Assembly: GCA_023418595.1 (NCBI GenBank)
Contig: JAEZZI010000013.1
Location: 62,001 to 126,000, forward strand
Source of the DNA: Pseudomonadota bacterium
Lineage (GTDB): Bacteria > Pseudomonadota > Alphaproteobacteria > Sphingomonadales > Sphingomonadaceae
Length of the DNA: 64,000 bases
Reading direction: 5' to 3'
A program made the position numbers and the translations under genes. Shown here one piece after another: positions 34,386-42,946 of the stretch. Within the stretch, counting starts at the first letter, position 1. The number at the start of each line of letters is the position of its first letter. The notes under the pieces were generated by a model that was not told where the DNA came from, did not search any database, and saw only the letters and a list, made by a program, of their open reading frames with translations.

Positions 34386-35333
34386 ATGCGGATTGAGTTC
34401 ATCAAATGTCATGGGTCGGGGAATGATTTTCCGTTGATCGACGGGCGGGGTCTGGATTGGAGCGATGCCGCGTGGGCGAGTCTGGCGCGGGCGGTGGCGG
34501 ATCGCAAAGGGCCGGTGGGGGGCGACGGGTTGCTGGTGCTGGTCGAGGGCGACGAACATCATGCGTTCGGGATGCGGATGTTCAACAGCGACGGGTCGGA
34601 GGCGGAGACGTGCCTGAACGGGTTGCGCTGCACCGCGCGGCTGGGGTTCGAGTTGCTGGGGATCGACGCGGCGCGGGTCAAGCTGAAGACCAGCAGCGCT
34701 GATGTCGCGCGGGCCGAGCCGATTGCGCCAGGGGTCGAGACCATCCTGACGCGGGTGGGGCCGGTTTCGACGGCGACGCGCGATGTGGGGTTGCGGATTG
34801 CGGCGGCGGAGCTGATCGACACGCCGGTTCCGGAATTGCCGAGCGAGCGCGCCTTTACCGCGGTGGCGATGCCCAATCCGCATCTGGTGGCGTTCGTCGA
34901 TGCGGTGGACGAGGACGAGTTGGTTGCGCTGGGCGAATGGTGCGAGGCCTCGCCGCCGGTGCTGCCGGCGCGGGGAAACGTTAGCTTCGTGGTGGCGCAG
35001 GATGCCGCGACGCTGTTCGTTCGCACGTTCGAGCGCGGGGTCGGGCTGACCGATAGCTGCGGGAGCGCGATGGCGGCATCGACGCTGGCGGCGGTGCTGG
35101 CCGGGCGAGTGCGCGACGCGGCGTGGATCACGGTGCGCAATCGCGGCGGGCTGGTCCGCGCGCTGGTCGAGCTGGGCGAGGATGGCCCGGTGGTAACGAT
35201 CGCGGGCAACGCAACATTCGAGGCGGAGCGCGCGGTGGATTACGATCCGGAGACGGGGACGCTGGGCGCGGTCGAGACGCTGCACGTGCGGACCGACGAG
35301 GTAGAGGCATGGGCAGCGGTGACCGCAGGCTGA
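34386..35333 (+). CDS. dapF: Diaminopimelate epimerase-type enzyme
   Basis: The 315-residue protein has both catalytic cysteines of the DapF fold: Cys76 in A-E-T-C-L-N-G-L-R-C and Cys225 in T-D-S-C-G-S-A-M-A-A, and the start I-K-C-H-G-S-G-N-D-F-P-L-I-D, plus D-G-L-L-V and M-P-N-P-H-L-V. DapF converts LL- to meso-diaminopimelate for lysine and peptidoglycan. The text around the second cysteine (SCGSAMAAS instead of ACGTGA-type) and the length differ from the E. coli enzyme, so it may be a divergent relative. Its 3' end is overlapped by a small minus-strand frame. Confidence 0.85.
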   Translation: MRIEFIKCHGSGNDFPLIDGRGLDWSDAAWASLARAVADRKGPVGGDGLLVLVEGDEHHAFGMRMFNSDGSEAETCLNGLRCTARLGFELLGIDAARVKLKTSSADVARAEPIAPGVETILTRVGPVSTATRDVGLRIAAAELIDTPVPELPSERAFTAVAMPNPHLVAFVDAVDEDELVALGEWCEASPPVLPARGNVSFVVAQDAATLFVRTFERGVGLTDSCGSAMAASTLAAVLAGRVRDAAWITVRNRGGLVRALVELGEDGPVVTIAGNATFEAERAVDYDPETGTLGAVETLHVRTDEVEAWAAVTAG

Positions 35334-35544
35334 GGGGGCGAGCCGGCGCCCGTTCGCGGCGCAGCGCGAGCGCGCCCGATTCCTCGACCAGCAGGGCGAG
35401 GCCATTCGGGTTCTGGCTCCATTCGAGGCGACCGTCGCCCATCATCCGCTTCACGGTCGCGGTGTTGGTGCCGATGCGCTTTGCGGCGCGGCCGATCGGC
35501 ATCCAGCGTTTGCCGTCGAAGCTATAGACGGGCTTAAGCGCCAT
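35128..35544 (-). CDS. Small HTH-like ORF overlapping the dapF 3' end
   Basis: The 138-residue frame starts at an ATG at 35544. Residues 1-66 look like a small winged-helix or excisionase-type DNA-binding unit: M-A-L-K-P-V-Y-S-F-D-G-K-R-W-M-P-I-G-R-A-A, then a helix T-N-T-A-T-V-K-R-M-M-G-D-G-R-L-E-W. The rest is coded on the opposite strand of dapF, is Pro/Arg-rich and probably not conserved. The real gene may end earlier than the frame. Function unknown; it is 134 bases from the end of the nuclease-methyltransferase gene, transcribed the same way and downstream of it. Confidence 0.45.
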   Translation of the reverse strand: MALKPVYSFDGKRWMPIGRAAKRIGTNTATVKRMMGDGRLEWSQNPNGLALLVEESGALALRRERAPARPLSLRSPLPMPLPRRSARAASRPRPASPSPDRNPPRAPPRMLRCPRSLPPGHPRPARPARGPARRDCAP

Positions 35545-35677
35545 TGCGCGCGCTTCGTTCGGGGATAGGAGACGCGCGGCAGCGCCCGGCCCATAACCGG
35601 GATACCGTGCCCCTGTGCCAGCGGGGGCAGGATGCGGGGGAGCGAGGGCTGCCGTACCCCGCATCCGGCCCGGCCCG

Positions 35678-38600
35678 TCATTCGGGCGCGTCCCAGCCGG
35701 TGCGGTCGAGCGCGGCCATTTCGTTGGTGATGGCGACGGTATCGACGCTGACGCGGACGACCCTGGCGAGCAGCAGAATCATCGATTCCTTGTAATCGGC
35801 GAAGCGATAGGTGTTGAATTTCTCACGGATGGTGGGGTCGCGCGGGGTCTTTTCCTTGTGCTGGTCAAGCACCCAGTCGATCGCGCTGCGATTGCCGAGG
35901 CGATAGGCCCATGCATCGGGCGGCACGCCGGTGATCTGCGTATCCTCGTCCACCCGCACGATTCCCTGTTCGGGCAGCGATTTGAGCGCCGGTTTGGGAT
36001 GGGTGCCCTCCGCGCGTCTGGGGTTGGGCGTGTCGGTGCGCGTCACTGGCCACGGCTCCACATCCTCATAGCCAATATGCATCGCCATGAGGGTTTCGCC
36101 CCATGCCGCCCAGCGCGCGAAATCGGGATAGAAGGGGATGCGCGGAAATTCGCGCTTGAGGTTCAGCGCGTATTTCTCGCGATAGACGGGATCGTGAAGG
36201 ACGGCATAGACATAGGCAAAGATCGCATCCTTGGTGACGCCGCGCTTGCCATAGTGTTTGACGAACTTGTTGAGCGCCCAGTCGGTGATGTTGTCGATCC
36301 GTTCGCCGGATTTGGTGTAGCGGTAGCGTGGAACCTGTTGGAACGCGTCTAGCGAGGCTCCGAAATGGTAATCAGGCACCGCGTTGACCGCTTGAACGCA
36401 AAATTCCGCCCGATGTGATGTGTCACTGAAACATAGAGAGATGTTTGAACGAGAGCCTTCGGGATAAAGGCGCTCGTTCAGGTAAATCATCTCGTTCAAC
36501 TGAGATGAAAACGCCAAAAAACGACGCGTGAAAGGACGGTAGGCTGCAGGTCTCACATCAGGGGCATCCAATGATAAGCGCCTGCGGGCCCGATACTTTA
36601 GTGACCGAGTCCACTTGAGACCGTTTTGAAAGCGAGGCTCAGATGAATCTTTTTCATCCCATGGGCTTGGGTCGTCAATTGCCGTTTGAAACGCAGATAT
36701 TTGATGAGCGACCTTGTCAAGAAGTGAGGACGGATCACGATCATAGACCCAATCGTCGCGGGCAGTAACGATACCCAAGCTATACGTTTTAAACAGGGAT
36801 CGATCTCGCGATGTCCCTTCATAATTTTTAGTAACAGCATCTGCGAGGGGTATTAAGTCAGCCGTGCTGCTCTCCGGAAGGTCAATCCAGTCAATCGACT
36901 TGCCGGTAGAGATGCCTTGCCATTCCGGCGTTCCAAGCGATTGGGACTCAAGCCAGCCAAGTTTTTCGTCACCGCTGACTGAAGGACAGGCTAGATAATT
37001 CAGACGACACCGCCCGTCGTGATTGCGGCGCTTGACCCAAAAAGCGATAGCTACTCCGGTAGCAATGTTGAACACATTGCCCGATCCGGTAGACCCTGGC
37101 CTTTTGAAATCGCCGCCCAGATCAACTATCCAGCCTTCCGAAAATTCCTTCTCGACCAGTTTCCGGAATCCATCAAATGTCCGGCTGTCTATAAAACTTC
37201 GATTCGTAACGAAGGCAACAATCCCCTCGTCGCCTAACCGATCGCTCGCCCAACGATAGAAGCGCGCATACATATCATACAGCTTGGTCTTCTGCGCCGT
37301 GCTCGCCTTGATATAGGTATTCTTGATGCGTGCATCGATGTGGGCGTAGGCGCGGTTCTTGTTGTTGTCGTTTTCGTTCTGCTGGTTGGCGTTATAGGGC
37401 GGGTTGCCGATGACGACGCTGATCTTGCGGCGGTTCTGACGTTTCACCCGCTCCATATTTTCGTCGGCGAGGCTGCCCAGTAGACTGTATTGGTGGCCGG
37501 AATGGATGCCGAGCGCGTCGACATTGTCGAGCGTGTCGACGAAGCAGAGATTTTCGAATTCGGCGAACTGGCCGGTAATCGCCTGATACGTCGCCTCTAT
37601 ATTCAGATTGGCGACGTAATAGGGGAGGATCGCCACTTCGTTGGCGTGGAGTTCCTCCTTGTATTTGTGCCGCAGCTTTTCGTGGTTGCCGCGAAAATGT
37701 TCGAGCAGTTCGACGATGAAGGTGCCGGTGCCGGTGGCAGGATCGAGGATTTCGACGCCGCGATCGATGAGGTTCTTGCCGAAATGCCGTTCGCACAGCC
37801 AGTCGGCGCTGCGGATCATGAAGCGGACGATTTCGCCGGGGGTATAGACGACGCCGAGCCGGTCGGCGGCCTTCTTGTTATACGCCTTGTAGAAGTCCTC
37901 GTAGAGCGCCTTGAGGAAGCCCTGTTTCTCGCTGTGGCTCTGGATCAGCGCGGCGGTGCTGGCGATGCCGGAATAATAGGGGGCCAGCGCGCGCAGAAGC
38001 TGCTGCTTTTCGCCGCGCCCGAACAGCGCATCCTCAAGCCGTTTGAGTTCGGCGGCGATATTGTTGTGCTGGTGGAAATCGGGATTGTCGAAGACCTTGG
38101 CAAAAATATCCTCGGTCAGGACGTGCTGGATCAGCATTTCCTGAACATCGTCCTCGGTCACCGCCGGGTTGATGGCGTCGCGGGCGTGTTTGAGGAAGGC
38201 GGCTTCGGCGGCGGCAAAATCGCTGGAGGCGGCGCGCTTTTCGGCGATGCGTTCGCGTAGCGCCGTGAGGATTGCGGGAAGGTCGGTGGCGAACTGTTTC
38301 ACCGCCTTGTTGAAATCGGCGATTTCCTGGCGTTCGTGGGCGAAGAAGCGGGTGAGGAGGCGGAGCAGGCTGTCGTCGTCGCCCTGCATGGCGGCGCGCA
38401 TGACTTCGCCGCCGTCCTGATAGAGCACCGCCGTCGCATCGTCGGTGAAGATGATGTTGTCGCGCGGATAGCCCTTGCGAAACTTTGCCTCGATCTCCCG
38501 CTCGAGGTCGTCGCTTTCGTCCTTTGCCTCCCAATAGCCGAAGGGAACGCGCAGGCCGTGGAGGAGCGCGCCGTCGAGATAGATGCGGTTCATCGCCCGC

Positions 38601-38764
38601 GTCACGATGTCGTGTTCGGCGATGAATTGCAGATCGTGCGATTTGCCCCAGCGTTTGAGCAGATCCTTGAACGCTTCGCGCAGCACGCTTTCGCGGCGGC
38701 TTCCCGAGACGGCGCGCAGCCGGTCGAGTTCGGCGCGATATTCGTTGATCAGGTGTTGGCTCAT
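35678..38764 (-). CDS. Type IIG/ISP-like restriction-modification enzyme (nuclease-methyltransferase-specificity)
   Basis: The 1,028-residue protein joins a putative Mrr-like nuclease (Asp64, Glu79-x-Lys81 in G-Y-W-E-A-K-D), a helical part (about 120-300), an N6-adenine methyltransferase with motif I D-P-A-T-G-T-G-T-F at 341-349 and motif IV I-G-N-P-P-Y at 452-457, and a ~500-residue C-terminal part that should hold the target recognition domain. Type ISP enzymes have a helicase between nuclease and methyltransferase; none fits here, so type IIG is more likely. The DNA at 36,370-37,260, the specificity region, is much AT-richer than both sides. It is divergent from the GTA operon. Confidence 0.85.
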   Translation of the reverse strand: MSQHLINEYRAELDRLRAVSGSRRESVLREAFKDLLKRWGKSHDLQFIAEHDIVTRAMNRIYLDGALLHGLRVPFGYWEAKDESDDLEREIEAKFRKGYPRDNIIFTDDATAVLYQDGGEVMRAAMQGDDDSLLRLLTRFFAHERQEIADFNKAVKQFATDLPAILTALRERIAEKRAASSDFAAAEAAFLKHARDAINPAVTEDDVQEMLIQHVLTEDIFAKVFDNPDFHQHNNIAAELKRLEDALFGRGEKQQLLRALAPYYSGIASTAALIQSHSEKQGFLKALYEDFYKAYNKKAADRLGVVYTPGEIVRFMIRSADWLCERHFGKNLIDRGVEILDPATGTGTFIVELLEHFRGNHEKLRHKYKEELHANEVAILPYYVANLNIEATYQAITGQFAEFENLCFVDTLDNVDALGIHSGHQYSLLGSLADENMERVKRQNRRKISVVIGNPPYNANQQNENDNNKNRAYAHIDARIKNTYIKASTAQKTKLYDMYARFYRWASDRLGDEGIVAFVTNRSFIDSRTFDGFRKLVEKEFSEGWIVDLGGDFKRPGSTGSGNVFNIATGVAIAFWVKRRNHDGRCRLNYLACPSVSGDEKLGWLESQSLGTPEWQGISTGKSIDWIDLPESSTADLIPLADAVTKNYEGTSRDRSLFKTYSLGIVTARDDWVYDRDPSSLLDKVAHQISAFQTAIDDPSPWDEKDSSEPRFQNGLKWTRSLKYRARRRLSLDAPDVRPAAYRPFTRRFLAFSSQLNEMIYLNERLYPEGSRSNISLCFSDTSHRAEFCVQAVNAVPDYHFGASLDAFQQVPRYRYTKSGERIDNITDWALNKFVKHYGKRGVTKDAIFAYVYAVLHDPVYREKYALNLKREFPRIPFYPDFARWAAWGETLMAMHIGYEDVEPWPVTRTDTPNPRRAEGTHPKPALKSLPEQGIVRVDEDTQITGVPPDAWAYRLGNRSAIDWVLDQHKEKTPRDPTIREKFNTYRFADYKESMILLLARVVRVSVDTVAITNEMAALDRTGWDAPE

Positions 38765-38891
38765 GCGGTGCTTTGGCTCCCCGATGCGCACCGTGGCGGG
38801 AAGTGCGTGCGGGTTCAAGATGTTGGCGGCGAGCGAGGCGGGAATTGCGGGAGTGGGAAGCAGGGTCGCTTGCCCCCACACTAGGCCGGGA

Positions 38892-38942
38892 TCGTCATGA
38901 CGACTATCGGCATATAACCAAATAGGCACAAAATACTTGACA
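38892..38942. promoter_or_regulatory. Candidate GTA promoter and palindrome
   Basis: A perfect 12-base palindrome TCGTCATGACGA (38892-38903) lies 33 bases before a perfect -35 box TTGACA (38937-38942); no good -10 box is seen at normal spacing. The TTGACA is 93 bases upstream of the first GTA gene. The palindrome could be an operator for the divergent genes. By inspection only. Confidence 0.4.
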
Positions 38943-39034
38943 TCGTCACGCTGATATGGCACATATCGGGAACGATGGGGAATTGCGGGTCGGGGCAGGG
39001 ATGCCGCGGCCCGTTTTCGTGTGGGGGCGCGATG

Positions 39035-39580
39035 ATGAGCGAGCGGATCGGCGGGCAGGCCAGGCGCGTGCTGCAAAAGGGGCGGGTCCGCAAGGATGGC
39101 TGGACCATCACGCGGCGGCGGCGGTTCCTGAATATGCTGGCGGAGACGTGCAACGTGCGCCATTCGTGCGAGGTCGCCGGCATGTCGCCCTACAGCGCCT
39201 ATGACCTGCGGCGGCGCGACCCGGCATTCGCTGCATTATGGGAAGAGGCGCTGGCGCGCGGATATGAGGTGCTGGAGCAAGCGTTGCTGTCCCACGCACT
39301 GGCGGGGGTAAACGCCATTGCGATCGGCGAGCCGATTGACGGCGATGAGGCGATCGACCCGAAGAAAATGCGTCCCGGCACCGGATTCGACCGGCAATCG
39401 TTCAACCCGGCCAGCGTGCAACTGGCGCTGGCATTGTTGAACCGGCATCGACAGTCGATCGACCGCAAGCCGCATCGGGGCAAGCGGGCGACGCCGGAGG
39501 AAACCAACGCGGCGTTGAAGAAGCAGCTCGATACGCTGGCGAAGAAGCTGAACGGGGGCAAGGCCGAGGACGCGGCATGA
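39035..39580 (+). CDS. Small terminase-like protein (GTA gp1-type)
   Basis: The 181-residue protein has a helix-turn-helix-like region at about 20-65 (F-L-N-M-L-A-E-T-C-N-V-R-H-S-C-E-V-A-G-M then Y-D-L-R-R-R-D-P-A-F-A-x-L-W) of the kind seen in small terminase subunits, followed by a charged linker and a lysine-rich C-terminal tail. In RcGTA the small terminase lost sequence-specific packaging. It overlaps the large-terminase start by 4 bases (ATGA). Two adjacent ATGs (39032, 39035) are possible starts. Family assignment rests on position and the helical pattern. Confidence 0.65.
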   Translation: MSERIGGQARRVLQKGRVRKDGWTITRRRRFLNMLAETCNVRHSCEVAGMSPYSAYDLRRRDPAFAALWEEALARGYEVLEQALLSHALAGVNAIAIGEPIDGDEAIDPKKMRPGTGFDRQSFNPASVQLALALLNRHRQSIDRKPHRGKRATPEETNAALKKQLDTLAKKLNGGKAEDAA

Positions 39581-40953
39581 GCCGCAAGCCGAACGCAGGG
39601 GACGGTGGCGACCCGGACGATGGGGGTGCAAGGCCACCGGATACCGATGCACAGGGTGCCGCGCTGATCGAGACGCTGGCCCGGCTGAGCCCGGCGCAGC
39701 GGATGATCGTGCTGAACGGCCTGACCGTCGGGCAGACGACCGAATTGCAGGAACGCTGGTATGGCTGGGCGCACGCCGGGCAGATCGCGCCGCCGGGGGA
39801 CTGGCGGGTGTGGCTGATCCGCGCGGGGCGCGGGTTCGGCAAGACGCGCGCGGGGGCGGAATGGGTGAGCGAATGGGCGCGGTCGGACAAGAACGCCCGG
39901 ATCGCGCTGGTCGGGGCGACGGCGGACGATGTGGTCAAGGTGATGATCGAGGGGCCAAGCGGGGTGATCGCGGTGGCGCGCAGCGGCGAGACGGTGACGT
40001 GGCGGCCGAGCGCGGGCGAAGTGACGTTCGCGTCGGGGGCCAAGGGCTTCGTCTATTCGGCGGAGGCGCCCGACAAACTGCGCGGGCCGGAACATCACGC
40101 GGCGTGGTGCGACGAACTGGCCAAATGGCGGCGGGGGGATGCGGCCTGGGACAATCTGACGATGGGGATGCGGCTGGGCGAGCGCCCGCGCATCGTGGTG
40201 ACGACGACGCCGCGCCCGGTGAAGCTGATGAAGCGGGTGATGGGCTTGGCCGATTGCGTCGAGACATTGGGGCGGACGCGCGACAACCCGCATCTGCCCG
40301 ACAGTTTCGTGAGTGCGATGATCAGCGAATATGGCGCGAGCCTGCTGGGGCGGCAGGAGCTGGACGGCGAGCTGATCGAGGATGTCGCGGGGGCGTTGTG
40401 GACGCGGGGGCTGATCGAGCGGGCGCGGGTGAAGGTGGCGCCCGAGGCGACGCGCGTGATGATCGGAGTCGATCCGCCGGCTGGGATCGGCGGCGATGCG
40501 TGCGGGATCGTCGCGGTGGCGCTGGGGGCGGACGGGCATGGCTATGTCCTCGACGATGCAAGCGTGGTGGGGGCGTCGCCGCGCGGCTGGGCGGATGCGG
40601 TGGCGCGCTGTGCGGCGCGGTGGCAGGCGGACAAGGTGGTGGCGGAGGCCAATCAGGGCGGCGAGATGGTGCGCGCCACGCTTCACGCCGCCGATGTGGC
40701 GATGGCGGTGACGCTGGTTCATGCACGCCGGGGGAAGGTCGCGCGGGCCGAGCCGGTGGCGGCCTTGTATGAGCGGGGCCGCGTGTTTCACGTCGGGGAC
40801 TTCGCCGCGCTGGAGGACGAGATGTGCGGACTGGTGACCGGCGGCGGTTACGAGGGGCCGGGGCGGTCGCCCGACCGGGCCGATGCGCTGGTATGGGCGC
40901 TCCACGCGCTGATGCTGGGGGGCGGGGGCGAGCCGGGGGTGCGGGGGCTTTAG
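39577..40953 (+). CDS. Large terminase (TerL), GTA gp2-type
   Basis: The 458-residue packaging motor has an N-terminal ATPase with Walker A R-A-G-R-G-F-G-K-T at 82-90 and an A-A-W-C-D-E-L-A-like Walker B near 184, followed by the RuvC-like nuclease from about 290 (G-V-D-P-P-A-G near 296, E-A-N-Q-G-G-E-M near 365 and D-R-A-D-A-L-V-W-A near 438). It packs DNA into preformed heads. The length fits RcGTA gp2. A short Gly/Asp-rich N-terminal tail is not conserved in general. Confidence 0.93.
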   Translation: MSRKPNAGDGGDPDDGGARPPDTDAQGAALIETLARLSPAQRMIVLNGLTVGQTTELQERWYGWAHAGQIAPPGDWRVWLIRAGRGFGKTRAGAEWVSEWARSDKNARIALVGATADDVVKVMIEGPSGVIAVARSGETVTWRPSAGEVTFASGAKGFVYSAEAPDKLRGPEHHAAWCDELAKWRRGDAAWDNLTMGMRLGERPRIVVTTTPRPVKLMKRVMGLADCVETLGRTRDNPHLPDSFVSAMISEYGASLLGRQELDGELIEDVAGALWTRGLIERARVKVAPEATRVMIGVDPPAGIGGDACGIVAVALGADGHGYVLDDASVVGASPRGWADAVARCAARWQADKVVAEANQGGEMVRATLHAADVAMAVTLVHARRGKVARAEPVAALYERGRVFHVGDFAALEDEMCGLVTGGGYEGPGRSPDRADALVWALHALMLGGGGEPGVRGL

Positions 40954-40974
40954 GCCGAAGGTCGGGAGAAACAC

Positions 40975-42087
40975 ATGAAATGGTTCGGCAGGAAGGCTGC
41001 CGGGCGCGATTCGTCGCGTCCGGCGTTGGCGCGTTCGGCAAGCGGGGTGCCGCTGATCGGGGAATGGCCGCGCGGATATGAGGCGCAGGTGCGCGAGGGC
41101 TATGCGGGCAATCCGGTGGCGCAGCGCGCGGTGCGGCTGGTGGTCGAAGGCGTGGGCGAGGCGCCTTTGGCGGCGTCCGATCCGGCCGTCGAGGCGCTGG
41201 TGCGGGCGCGATCGGGCGGGCAGCAGCTGGTCGAGACGGTGGCGGCGCAGCTGCTGCTCCACGGCAATGCCTATGTCCAGATTCTCTGCGGATGCGATGG
41301 CGGGGCCGCGGAGCTTTATGCGCTGAGGCCCGAGCGGGTGGCGATCGAGGCGGACGCGAGCGGATGGCCGTTGGCGTATCGATACCGGGTGGGCGAGCGG
41401 GTGACGCGGATCGCTGCGGAGGATGAAGCGGGGCGTCCGGCGATCGTGCACATCAGGGGATTTCATCCGCTCGACGATCATTACGGGCTGGGGTGCCTGG
41501 GCGCGGCGGCGGGGGCGGTGGCGATCCACAATGCGGCGACCAAGTGGAACAAGGCGCTGCTCGACAATGCGGCGCGGCCCTCAGGCGCGCTGGTGTATGA
41601 GACGCGCGACGGGGCGGCGCTGTCGGCTTCGCAGTTCGAGCGGTTGCAGGAAGAGATGCGCGCGGCGTTCCAGGGGGCGGCGAATGCGGGGCGGCCGATG
41701 CTGCTCGACGGCGGGTTGCGCTGGCAGGCGATGAGCCTGTCGCCCGCCGACATGGATTTCGTCGCGCTGAAGGCGGCGGCGGCGCGCGAGATCGCGCTCG
41801 CCTTCGGGGTGCCGCCGATGCTGATCGGGCTGCCCGGCGACAACAGCTATGCCAATTACCGCGAGGCCAACAAGGCACTGTGGCGGCTGGCGATCCTGCC
41901 GCTGGCGGACAAGATTTACGGGGCGCTGGGACAGGCGCTGGCGAGCTGGTTTCCGGGGGCTTCGGTGGCGATCGATTTGAACCGGTTGCCGGCGCTGGCG
42001 GAGGACCGCGCGGCGCTGTGGCGTCAGGTGACGGGCGCCGATTTCCTGGACGCGGAGGAGAAACGCAAGATCCTGGGACTGGCATAG
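40975..42087 (+). CDS. Portal protein (HK97 family), GTA gp3-type
   Basis: The 370-residue protein carries the HK97-type portal signature: P-V-A-Q-R-A-V-R-L-V near 45, L-L-L-H-G-N-A-Y-V-Q near 95, I-R-G-F-H-P-L-D-D-H-Y-G near 155, and G-L-P-G-D-N-S-Y-A-N-Y-R-E-A near 290. It should form the ring at the head vertex that the DNA passes through. GGGAGA is upstream of the ATG. It follows the terminase with 21 bases between. Confidence 0.95.
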   Translation: MKWFGRKAAGRDSSRPALARSASGVPLIGEWPRGYEAQVREGYAGNPVAQRAVRLVVEGVGEAPLAASDPAVEALVRARSGGQQLVETVAAQLLLHGNAYVQILCGCDGGAAELYALRPERVAIEADASGWPLAYRYRVGERVTRIAAEDEAGRPAIVHIRGFHPLDDHYGLGCLGAAAGAVAIHNAATKWNKALLDNAARPSGALVYETRDGAALSASQFERLQEEMRAAFQGAANAGRPMLLDGGLRWQAMSLSPADMDFVALKAAAAREIALAFGVPPMLIGLPGDNSYANYREANKALWRLAILPLADKIYGALGQALASWFPGASVAIDLNRLPALAEDRAALWRQVTGADFLDAEEKRKILGLA

Positions 42088-42099
42088 CGGGAGGCGGCG

Positions 42100-42408
42100 A
42101 TGAGCGACGGGGCGGTGTTGGCGCAGCTGATCGGGCAGGCCGAGGGGCGCGGGGCGGATCTGGCGACCTTGCGCGCGATTGCGGAAGAAGCGGGCGAGCT
42201 GGGCGCGGCGCGGGCGCTGAAGCGGCTGGGGCTGGACGATCCGGCGGCGGCGAAGGACATGGCGGAGTTGCGCGAGCTGCTGGGGGCGTGGCGCGATGCC
42301 AAAAGGTCGGCGTTGCGCGCGGCGATCGGGTGGGTGGCGCGGCTGGGGCTGGCGCTGGTGCTGGTCGGGCTGGCGGTGCGGTTGGGGTTCGACGGGTGGG
42401 TGAAGTGA
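42100..42408 (+). CDS. Small helical protein with C-terminal membrane segment (DUF6127-like, gp3.5 position)
   Basis: The 102-residue protein is alanine- and glutamate-rich in its first 75 residues and ends with a membrane-type helix (about 78-98: A-R-L-G-L-A-L-V-L-V-G-L-A-V). I recall this position being filled by a DUF6127-type protein in sphingomonad GTAs. The role is unknown. Its end overlaps the GTG start of the protease gene by 4 bases. Confidence 0.65.
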   Translation: MSDGAVLAQLIGQAEGRGADLATLRAIAEEAGELGAARALKRLGLDDPAAAKDMAELRELLGAWRDAKRSALRAAIGWVARLGLALVLVGLAVRLGFDGWVK

Positions 42409-42785
42409 GCGTGCGGTTCGCGGGCTATGCGGCGGTGTTCGATGCGGTGGATCGCGGGGGCGACGTGGTGCGGCGCGGCGCGTTTGCGGAGGCTCCGACG
42501 ACGGTGCCTTTGCTGTGGCAGCATGGCGGGCGCGCGGTGGGCGAGGTCCGGGTGCTGGGCGAGGACGAACGCGGGCTGCGGGTGATCGGGTCGGTTGCCG
42601 ATCCCCGGCTGGCGGTGCTGGTCGCGAAGGGCGCGGTGACGGGGTTGAGTTTCGGATACCGGGCGCGCGGCGTGCGGCGCGGGGCGGTGCGGGAATTGAC
42701 CGCGGTCGATCTGGTCGAGGTGAGCCTGGTGGCGCAGCCGATGCAGCGGCTGGCGCGGGTTCATGCGGTCGAGGCGGGCGGATAG
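42405..42785 (+). CDS. HK97-family prohead protease, GTA gp4-type
   Basis: The 126-residue protease starts at GTG (V-S-V-R-F-A-G-Y-A-A-V-F). It matches the HK97 protease fold, with the likely catalytic His40 (L-L-W-Q-H-G), Ser82 (T-G-L-S-F-G-Y) and Glu105 (V-D-L-V-E-V-S-L-V). It processes the capsid protein during head assembly. The start overlaps the stop of the preceding gene (GTGA). It is shorter than many relatives but covers the core. Confidence 0.9.
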   Translation: MSVRFAGYAAVFDAVDRGGDVVRRGAFAEAPTTVPLLWQHGGRAVGEVRVLGEDERGLRVIGSVADPRLAVLVAKGAVTGLSFGYRARGVRRGAVRELTAVDLVEVSLVAQPMQRLARVHAVEAGG

Positions 42786-42794
42786 GCGCTGTCT

Positions 42795-42882
42795 ACTGTC
42801 CAGTAAGAAGGACAGTGCCCTTCGACTGCCTGCCAGGGCAGGCGCTCAGGAGGGCCTTCGACAAGCCCAGCACGAACGGAAA
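42795..42882. repeat. Palindromic repeat between protease and capsid genes
   Basis: This gap holds CTGTCC-agtaagaa-GGACAG, the small palindrome CCTGCC-ag-GGCAGG, and CTTCGACAAGCCCAGCACGAACGGA, written as CTTCGACAAGCCCAGCACGA plus ACGGA, the end of the CCGTTCGTGCT family. So a repeat sits inside the GTA operon. Confidence 0.7.
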
Positions 42883-42946
42883 TGAAGGAATGACGGGTGG
42901 GCGTGGCCGCATTGGCCGCGCCCTTTTTCATGTGTGGAGATGGCGA

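Noticed and set aside
31760..34405. An 881-codon minus-strand frame overlapping the DUF2339 gene in another phase
   Set aside because: Its translation is Arg/Pro-rich shadow; the membrane protein in the other phase is a recognisable family.
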